5,946 bases of DNA from an uncultured Coriobacteriaceae bacterium. Lineage in GTDB: Bacteria > Actinomycetota > Coriobacteriia > Coriobacteriales > Eggerthellaceae. Where the stretch lies: assembly GCA_900550055.1 (NCBI GenBank), contig URQU01000078.1, forward strand, positions 1 to 5,946, in the 5' to 3' direction. Below the pieces are notes generated by a model that saw only the letters and a program-made list of their open reading frames with translations, had not been told where the DNA came from and searched no databases. The stretch's first letter is position 1, and each line of letters begins with the position of its first letter. The translations under genes and the position numbers were made by a program. This document shows positions 1 through 3,660 of this stretch, one piece after another.

Positions 1-90
1 TACGCCAACGAGGCCGGGGCGCCCGCAGGCGGCGCTGCGCCAGCGCGAACCCTGCAGGCCGAGTGCGCCAGCGCGAGCCCTGCAGAATGA
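1..90 (+). CDS. Possible 3' end of a gene entering from the left
   Basis: Frame 1 is open from the window edge to a TGA at 88-90 and reads as a short tail rich in Ala, Gly, Pro and Ser, with mostly G or C at third positions in its first half. This would suit the disordered C-terminus of an upstream protein. No domain can be recognised. The other two plus frames are also open here (frame 2 to 160, frame 3 to 191), as expected for GC-rich DNA, so the choice of frame is weak. Part of the tail is made by the 28-bp tandem repeat at 36-119, which runs past the stop. It could equally be non-coding. Confidence 0.25.
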   Translation, partial: YANEAGAPAGGAAPARTLQAECASASPAE

Positions 91-119
91 GTGCGCCAGC
101 GCTAACCCTGCAGGCCGAG
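36..119. repeat. 28-bp tandem repeat, three copies
   Basis: Three head-to-tail units lie at 36-63, 64-91 and 92-119. Each begins TGCGCCAGCGC and contains CCCTGCAG. Units 1 and 3 differ at one position; unit 2 differs from unit 1 at four. A degenerate fragment with a similar CAG...CCGCAGGCAC pattern appears near 163-180. The unit is not a multiple of three, so the copies would be read in different frames if translated, which favours a non-coding or gene-end repeat. Each unit contains the short palindrome-like stretch GCGCCAGCGC. Confidence 0.9.
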
Positions 120-281
120 GGCGTTCAGGATTGCCAAGGGCTGCTAGCAGGAAGCGCTGATGCCAGAGCCCCGCAGGCACCCTCGCGATGATCGCGTTTG
201 AAATGCCTCACAACATCCGACTTACAGTACCCGTAAGACAACGCGTTGCAATTGGTATTCGTTGCGCACGATTAACGTATC

Positions 282-301
282 GATGTGGCATATCCCACAT
301 C
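282..301. repeat. Dyad, possible operator
   Basis: GATGTGG at 282-288 pairs exactly with CCACATC at 295-301 around a six-base centre (CATATC), so the whole site is close to a perfect palindrome. This size and symmetry would suit a dimeric DNA-binding protein. No gene start with a ribosome binding site lies nearby on either strand, so a regulatory role is only a guess. Confidence 0.3.
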
Positions 302-340
302 CGGGGCCTTTTACTATGGTGAATGATGACCGATTTACTC

Positions 341-361
341 ACTGTGCAGAAAATGCACAGT
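341..361. repeat. Short perfect hairpin followed by Ts
   Basis: ACTGTGCA at 341-348 pairs with TGCACAGT at 354-361 around a GAAAA loop, and three further Ts follow at 362-364. On the plus strand this resembles a weak intrinsic terminator for transcription coming from the left. The stem is only half GC and the T run is short, so it could also be a protein-binding dyad. Confidence 0.35.
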
Positions 362-532
362 TTTAGGCCTGTTTTCGCTCTCCCACCCTGCGCTCCGCAT
401 CCCGGTCACCGTCCTACACCGGTTACCTTAGATAGCTGGATACACATTGCACTGGTGGGTTGTCATGTCCCTGCAAGCGCGTTTCAATCTGCGACCACCG
501 TTCATCAAACGGGCACGTTTCTGACAGGGTCC

Positions 533-567
533 GACGCGCTTGCTGCCAAAAAATGGGCGAGTGCGTG
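533..567 (+). repeat. 35-bp inverted repeat, left arm
   Basis: This arm matches the reverse complement of 690-724 at 31 of 35 positions. The shared core is GCTGCCAAAAA followed by a GCGAGTGCGTG stretch. The 122 bases between the arms contain no gene. The pair may be two opposite insertions of a small dispersed repeat, or the ends of one small palindromic element. Confidence 0.8.
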
Positions 568-689
568 CGAGCAGACGGCGATCAGGGCCCGAACACAACC
601 GGGCAGCGGTATCGGGACGCGGCAAATACTAATATACATGCGCTCATTACAATTAATGCTTCGTTCATATCGTACATCGTCGAGATAAA

Positions 690-724
690 CACGCACTCGC
701 GCACTTTTTGGCAGCGAGCGCATC
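690..724 (-). repeat. 35-bp inverted repeat, right arm
   Basis: This is the partner of 533-567, in opposite orientation. It sits 11 bases left of the terminator stem at 736-764, so on the minus strand it lies just beyond the end of the dapL transcription unit. Confidence 0.8.
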
Positions 725-735
725 CAAGCATACGA

Positions 736-764
736 AAAAAAGGGGGCCGCAGGCCCCCTTTTTT
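736..764 (-). terminator. Bidirectional intrinsic terminator after dapL
   Basis: A perfect 13-bp stem is formed by six As, GGGGG and CC at 736-748 with GGCCCCC and six Ts at 752-764, around a GCA loop. The A and T runs flank a strong GC core on both sides, so the structure can stop transcription in either direction. On the minus strand it ends the dapL transcript about 195 bases after the stop codon. On the plus strand it would block read-through into dapL antisense. There is no closer terminator after dapL. Confidence 0.92.
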
Positions 765-958
765 CGACAACTACGTATGCAACGACAGCTGAGTACGCCG
801 CAACCTCCGCGTCCGCTGCGGCAACTGCACCTGCGGCGCCGGCCATCAACAACCCCGGTGCTGCAACTATGCACGCAACGGCGGCTATATACGCCAAAGC
901 TACCGCGTACGCTATGGCAATCGCAATCGCAGCACTAGCAAACGATCGACCGCCTCCC
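765..958. other. dapL 3' untranslated stretch with alanine-like triplets
   Basis: This stretch lies between the dapL stop and its terminator. It is dense in GCN and TGC/GCA triplets in a three-base rhythm, so one frame on each strand reads as an Ala-rich chain. On the minus strand the chain is hydrophobic (runs such as AAIAIAIAYAVALAY), and on the plus strand it is rich in Ala, Thr and Tyr. Neither frame has a start codon with a ribosome binding site, and both run through the terminator or into dapL antisense, so I do not call a gene. It may be a decayed gene or low-complexity trailer. Confidence 0.45.
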
Positions 959-2182
959 CTACTTCGCCATGAGCTTCTGGATGCGCTCCATGGCCTCGAC
1001 CGTGGCATCAGCGTCGCCGAAAGCGGTCAGGCGCACGTAGCCCTCGCCCGAGGGGCCGAAGCCCGCACCCGGCGTGGTGATGATGTTCGCCTCGGTCAGC
1101 AGCTTGTCGAAGAACTCCCAGCTGCCCACGCCCTCAGGCGTCTTGCACCAGATATACGGGCTGTTCACCGCGCCGTACACGGTGAACCCGGCGGCCTCGA
1201 GGCCCTCCTTGATCACGCGCGCGTTGTTGCGGTAGTACGCCAGCGTCTCCTCGATCTGGCGCTCGCCTTCCTCGGTGTAGATCGCAGCGGCACCGCGCTG
1301 GATGATGTAGCTGGCGCCGTTGAACTTCGTGCACTGGCGGCGATTCCACATGGCGTTGAGGCTCTGGCCGTCGCGGACCAGCTCCTTGGGCACCACGGTG
1401 TAGCCGCAGCGCGCGCCGGTGAAGCCCGCCGTCTTGGAGAACGAGCGGAACTCGATGGCGCAGGTCTTGGCGCCTTCCACCTCGTAGATGGAGTGCGGCA
1501 CGCCCTCTTCGGTGATGAAACGCTCATAGGCGGCATCGAACATGATGATGGCGTCGTTGGCGTTGGCGTAGTCGACCCACACCTTCAGCTGCTCGGCGTT
1601 GAGCACCGTGCCGGTGGGGTTGTTCGGGCTGCACAGGTAGATGACGTCCGCACGGCCCTCGGGAAGCGCCGGGCAAAAGCCGTTCTCGGCAGTGGTGGGC
1701 ATGTACACGATGTTCGTCCAGCGCTCGGCGGCTTCGTCGTAGTCGCCTGCGCGGCCGGCCATGGCGTTGGAATCCACATACACGGGATACACCGGGTCGC
1801 ACACGGCCACCACGTTGTCGACGTCCAGGATGTCGCCGATGTTGCCGCAGTCGGACTTTGCGCCGTCGGAGATGAAGATCTCGTCGTCGGCGATGTCGAC
1901 GCCGAGCGCATGGAAATCGCGCTTGACGATGGCGGCGCGCAGGAAATCATAGCCCTGCTCAGGGCCATAGCCGTGGAAGGTCTCGGACTTGGCCATGTCC
2001 TCGACGGCGGCGTGCATCGCCTCGATGACGGCCGGGACCAGCGGGCGCGTAACGTCGCCGATGCCCATCTTGATGAGCTTCGCCTCGGGGTGCGCCTCGG
2101 AGTACGCGGCGGTACGGCGGGCGATCTCGGAGAACAGATAGCTGCCGGGAAGTTTCTGATAATTCGGGTTGACCTTAGCCAC
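959..2182 (-). CDS. dapL: LL-diaminopimelate aminotransferase
   Basis: This cytoplasmic PLP enzyme converts tetrahydrodipicolinate and glutamate to LL-2,6-diaminopimelate and 2-oxoglutarate in one step, replacing the DapD/DapC/DapE route to lysine and peptidoglycan. The 407-residue product has the usual DapL length. It opens with the family N-terminus (KVNPNYQKLPGSYLF). It has GIGDVTRPL (about 40-48), FHGYGPEQGY (69-78), SDGAKSD (106-112) and SPNNPTG (185-191). FDAAYE contains the cofactor-binding Asp216 and Tyr219. SFSKTAGFTGAR contains the Schiff-base Lys250 and Arg258. VRLTAF contains the carboxylate-binding Arg384. No key residue is missing. The GTG start at 2182 is chosen because AAGGAGG lies six bases upstream. 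An in-frame ATG at 2248 would add 22 atypical residues (MKTAAVAVAPP...) and has no good ribosome binding site. The flavoprotein gene lies upstream on the same strand. No clear promoter was found. Confidence 0.97.
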   Translation of the reverse strand: MAKVNPNYQKLPGSYLFSEIARRTAAYSEAHPEAKLIKMGIGDVTRPLVPAVIEAMHAAVEDMAKSETFHGYGPEQGYDFLRAAIVKRDFHALGVDIADDEIFISDGAKSDCGNIGDILDVDNVVAVCDPVYPVYVDSNAMAGRAGDYDEAAERWTNIVYMPTTAENGFCPALPEGRADVIYLCSPNNPTGTVLNAEQLKVWVDYANANDAIIMFDAAYERFITEEGVPHSIYEVEGAKTCAIEFRSFSKTAGFTGARCGYTVVPKELVRDGQSLNAMWNRRQCTKFNGASYIIQRGAAAIYTEEGERQIEETLAYYRNNARVIKEGLEAAGFTVYGAVNSPYIWCKTPEGVGSWEFFDKLLTEANIITTPGAGFGPSGEGYVRLTAFGDADATVEAMERIQKLMAK

Positions 2183-2188
2183 GAAGGG

Positions 2189-2195
2189 CCTCCTT
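2189..2195 (-). promoter_or_regulatory. Strong ribosome binding site that sets the dapL GTG start
   Basis: The minus strand reads AAGGAGG here, a full Shine-Dalgarno match, six bases before the GTG at 2182-2180. The first residues after this start match the conserved DapL N-terminus, so the site decides between the GTG and the in-frame ATG at 2248. Confidence 0.9.
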
Positions 2196-2214
2196 GCACG
2201 TTCGGTTTCCGCAA

Positions 2215-2268
2215 GCGGCGGCGCAACCGCGACCGCCGCAGTTTTCATATGGGCCCATTTTGCGGCGG
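2215..2268 (-). promoter_or_regulatory. Competing hairpins in the dapL leader
   Basis: Read on the minus strand, three segments can pair in two exclusive ways. CCGCCGCA (2268-2261) pairs with TGCGGCGG (2240-2233) over 8 bp. That same middle segment also pairs with CCGCCGC (2221-2215) over 7 bp around an 11-base loop. The ATG at 2248 lies in the loop of the first hairpin. The arrangement resembles an attenuator or translation switch, but it could be chance in GC-rich DNA. No lysine riboswitch core is visible and neither hairpin has a T tract. Confidence 0.3.
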
Positions 2269-2319
2269 ATTTCCCCGAGATTTCCGAAATGTAACGTAGA
2301 GGCTCCCGGATTTAACACG

Positions 2320-2346
2320 GAAGCGCCGACACACGGCCGGCGCTTC
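2320..2346 (-). terminator. Hairpin between the flavoprotein gene and dapL, weak terminator
   Basis: GAAGCGCCG and CGGCGCTTC form a perfect 9-bp stem (2320-2328 with 2338-2346) around a nine-base loop, 36 bases after the flavoprotein stop codon. The minus-strand bases after the stem (CGTGTTAAATCC) are only modestly T-rich, so termination would be partial at best. It may instead stabilise the upstream message or separate it from dapL. Confidence 0.4.
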
Positions 2347-2381
2347 ACGAATGCGTCAAATAACGGCTGGAACCGCCCGAA

Positions 2382-3011
2382 CTAGCGGATGTAGTTCGTC
2401 ATCTGGCCGCGCTCGGCAACGGGAACGTCGATGCCCGCGGCCTTCCCGGCCTCGATGCACTTGAGCAGCCAGGCCATGTTCTGCCCGATGTTGCGCATGG
2501 TCTGCAGGCCCTCCGCATCCTGCGCGGCCTCGCCCGGCAGGCGCCCATGCACGTTGTTCCAGTAGGTGGACGACACGACGGGCATCTCGCAGATGGTGAA
2601 GTACTTGTTCAGCACGTCGAACGATGCCGTGGTGCCGCCACGGCGCGCAACGGCCACCGCAGCGCCGGGCTTATGGCGAAACGCCGCGCCACCTGCGTAG
2701 AACGCGCGGTCGAGCGCGCACAGGATGCGGCCCGAGGGGTGCGCGTAGTACACCGGCGTGCCGAAGACGAAGCCGTCGGCCTGCGCCGCTTTGGCGATCA
2801 GCTCGTTGACCACGTCGTTGTCGACGACGCACTTGCCGCCCAGCTCGGCGCACTTGCCGCAGGCGATGCAGTCGTTGACGGGCTTGTTGCCCAGCCACAT
2901 GGTTTCCGTCTCAACGCCGTGCCCCTCAAGCGCGGCGGCAACCTCGGCGAGCGCAACCGACGTGTTGCCCTCCTGCCGCGAGCTGCCGTTGACCAGCAAA
3001 ACCTTGCTCAT
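2382..3011 (-). CDS. NADPH-dependent FMN reductase / iron-sulfur flavoprotein family protein
   Basis: This 209-residue cytoplasmic protein has a flavodoxin-like fold. Residues 3-17 (KVLLVNGSSRQEGNT) form the first strand and the FMN phosphate-binding loop. GTPVYYAHPSG (84-94) is the flavin-contact loop, and RRGGTTASFDVLNKYF (123-138) and MPVVSSTYWNNVHG (143-156) are conserved family segments. Cys48, Cys51, Cys54 and Cys61 follow CX2CX2CX6C, the compact motif that binds a 4Fe-4S cluster in iron-sulfur flavoproteins. Such proteins pass electrons between ferredoxin-type or NAD(P)H donors and small acceptors; the substrate here is unknown. The ATG at 3011 is supported by GAGAGGA seven bases upstream and by the typical N-terminus. 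dapL follows on the same strand after 199 bases. The family is clear; the exact role is not. Confidence 0.92.
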   Translation of the reverse strand: MSKVLLVNGSSRQEGNTSVALAEVAAALEGHGVETETMWLGNKPVNDCIACGKCAELGGKCVVDNDVVNELIAKAAQADGFVFGTPVYYAHPSGRILCALDRAFYAGGAAFRHKPGAAVAVARRGGTTASFDVLNKYFTICEMPVVSSTYWNNVHGRLPGEAAQDAEGLQTMRNIGQNMAWLLKCIEAGKAAGIDVPVAERGQMTNYIR

Positions 3012-3018
3012 AGGAATA

Positions 3019-3025
3019 TCCTCTC
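3019..3025 (-). promoter_or_regulatory. Ribosome binding site of the flavoprotein gene
   Basis: The minus strand reads GAGAGGA, seven bases before the ATG at 3011-3009. This is a good Shine-Dalgarno match at normal spacing. Confidence 0.75.
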
Positions 3026-3054
3026 ATCTGGATGACCCGGTAGGTGTCGATTCC

Positions 3055-3084
3055 ATTGTACAAGCGCCAACCGCCGCCAACCAA
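3055..3084 (-). promoter_or_regulatory. Candidate sigma-70-type promoter for the flavoprotein gene
   Basis: On the minus strand TTGGTT (3084-3079) and TACAAT (3060-3055) are 18 bases apart. The -10 box matches five of six consensus positions; the -35 box matches only its first three. Transcription would start near 3048 and give a leader of about 37 bases. It lies just inside the left arm of the 36-bp repeat. Confidence 0.45.
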
Positions 3085-3097
3085 ACAAGCACACACC

Positions 3098-3133
3098 CCA
3101 GACACTTCGGGGACGTAGCACTATGTGTCCGGA
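3098..3133 (+). repeat. 36-bp inverted repeat, left arm
   Basis: This arm matches the reverse complement of 3541-3576 at 32 of 36 positions, including 15 identical bases in the centre (GGGGACGTAGCACTA). Its ends also pair with each other (CC-GACAC with GTGTC-GG, one mismatch), so each arm is itself a REP-like imperfect hairpin. It lies immediately upstream of the candidate flavoprotein promoter. Confidence 0.88.
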
Positions 3134-3282
3134 CGTGCGGAGCACGAGCTGGTGTCCGAGCAGGCGGCTTGCACCCCATTCTGCTCCTTCGCCTCATGTC
3201 TCGATGCTTCGGGAAGCTAGTGTTAGCGCCCCAACGCTCGCTCGCCCGCTTGAGAGATGACGCCAGAAATGCAACATGAGTA

Positions 3283-3303
3283 GAGTTCTGGGCGGTTTTG
3301 CAG
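3283..3303 (+). repeat. Inner repeat, left arm
   Basis: Positions 3286-3303 (TTCTGGGCGGTTTTGCAG) are an exact reverse complement of 3428-3445. The overlapping stretch 3283-3299 recurs in the same orientation at 3334-3350 with one mismatch. Confidence 0.88.
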
Positions 3304-3333
3304 AAAATCAGGCCGATTTTTGCCATGGTTTTG

Positions 3334-3350
3334 GAGTTCTGTGCGGTTTT
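3334..3350 (+). repeat. Inner repeat, direct copy
   Basis: GAGTTCTGTGCGGTTTT matches 3283-3299 at 16 of 17 positions, 51 bases further on. Both copies are followed by further T-rich sequence. Confidence 0.8.
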
Positions 3351-3383
3351 TCGCCGACTCTTTCGAAGGACGATGCAGCCGAC

Positions 3384-3399
3384 CTGGGCAAACGCCCAG
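3384..3399. repeat. Tight GC hairpin
   Basis: CTGGGC (3384-3389) and GCCCAG (3394-3399) pair exactly around an AAAC loop, between the arms of the 18-bp inverted pair. No T tract follows on either strand, so it is not a convincing terminator. Confidence 0.5.
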
Positions 3400-3427
3400 C
3401 CTTAAGAGCCTTTCATGCTAATTCTAC

Positions 3428-3445
3428 CTGCAAAACCGCCCAGAA
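3428..3445 (-). repeat. Inner repeat, right arm
   Basis: CTGCAAAACCGCCCAGAA is the exact 18-base inverted partner of 3286-3303. Confidence 0.88.
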
Positions 3446-3540
3446 GATCCAACGCTTGAACCAGCACACAACACTCAGCTGCGTATTTCCCAACCACGCA
3501 CCCTCGCAGCCCACTTCCCGCGCCCTTTGCGCGGCGCGAT

Positions 3541-3576
3541 TCCGGACAGTTAGTGCTACGTCCCCAAAGTGTCCGG
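3541..3576 (-). repeat. 36-bp inverted repeat, right arm
   Basis: This is the partner of 3098-3133 in opposite orientation. CCGGACA (3542-3548) and TGTCCGG (3570-3576) at its ends pair exactly, so this arm can fold by itself into a REP-like hairpin. Confidence 0.88.
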
Positions 3577-3592
3577 CCCGAAGTGTCCGGCC
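3567..3592 (+). repeat. 12-bp direct repeat next to the 36-bp arm
   Basis: AAGTGTCCGGCC occurs at 3567-3578 and again at 3581-3592, a 14-base period. The first copy overlaps the end of the 36-bp right arm, so the second looks like a partial duplication of that end. Both lie just upstream of the -10 box of the UvrA-like gene. Confidence 0.8.
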
Positions 3593-3616
3593 ACGCCCCG
3601 CGCGCCGGGCTCGCCT

Positions 3617-3622
3617 TATAAT
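3617..3622 (+). promoter_or_regulatory. Candidate -10 box of the UvrA-like gene
   Basis: A perfect TATAAT lies 38 bases before the start codon, which would give a leader of about 30 bases. The sequence 17 bases upstream (CGCCCC) is not a -35 match, so the promoter may be weak or depend on an activator. Confidence 0.45.
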
Positions 3623-3647
3623 GAAAGGCAACCTTACGCCATCGCCT

Positions 3648-3653
3648 GAAAGG
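3648..3653 (+). promoter_or_regulatory. Ribosome binding site of the UvrA-like gene
   Basis: GAAAGG lies seven bases before the ATG at 3661. An in-frame TGA at 3622-3624 closes the frame upstream and no other ATG, GTG or TTG lies between, so the start is well fixed. Confidence 0.7.
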
Positions 3654-3660
3654 CCCCGCC

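Larger units (their letters stand above)
91..735. other. Gene-free region left of the terminator
   Basis: No credible gene is visible. The longest open frames, such as 323-688 plus and 505-1008 minus, lack a ribosome binding site, have implausible composition, and cross repeats or the terminator. Positions about 196-360 are noticeably less GC-rich than the genes. The stretch holds two small dyads (282-301 and 341-361) and a 35-bp inverted repeat pair (533-567 and 690-724). No tRNA-like or known riboswitch pattern was recognised. Confidence 0.6.
3134..3540. other. Gene-free centre of the divergent intergenic region
   Basis: No gene is supported between the arms of the 36-bp inverted repeat. 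Open frames here (3276-3743 plus, 3024-3326 minus) lack ribosome binding sites and are built partly from the repeats themselves. The stretch contains an 18-bp inverted pair, a direct copy of its left arm and a tight hairpin, each listed separately. No transposase remnant or RNA gene was recognised. Confidence 0.6.

Noticed and set aside
36..119. CRISPR array
   Set aside because: The 28-bp units are directly adjacent with no spacers between them.
323..688. A 121-codon plus-strand frame starting at an ATG pair
   Set aside because: No Shine-Dalgarno sequence precedes it, the protein has no recognisable domain and unusual composition, and part of it is the inverted repeat arm at 533-567.
505..1008. 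A 167-codon minus-strand frame with an Ala-rich hydrophobic part
   Set aside because: It begins inside dapL, runs through the strong terminator at 736-764 and both inverted repeat arms, and shows no start site.
2183..2248. Extending DapL to the in-frame ATG at 2248
   Set aside because: The added 22 residues do not resemble the DapL N-terminus, and the GTG at 2182 has a perfect ribosome binding site.
869..2299. A 476-codon open frame on the plus strand
   Set aside because: It is the antisense of dapL, whose identity is certain from its motifs. The frame stays open only because of GC-rich codon use.
2183..2381. Lysine riboswitch in the dapL leader
   Set aside because: No conserved lysine riboswitch core was recognised and the leader is short; only GC-rich hairpins are present.
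3024..3326. A 100-codon minus-strand frame upstream of the flavoprotein gene
   Set aside because: It covers the flavoprotein promoter and the 36-bp repeat arm and lacks any recognisable domain.
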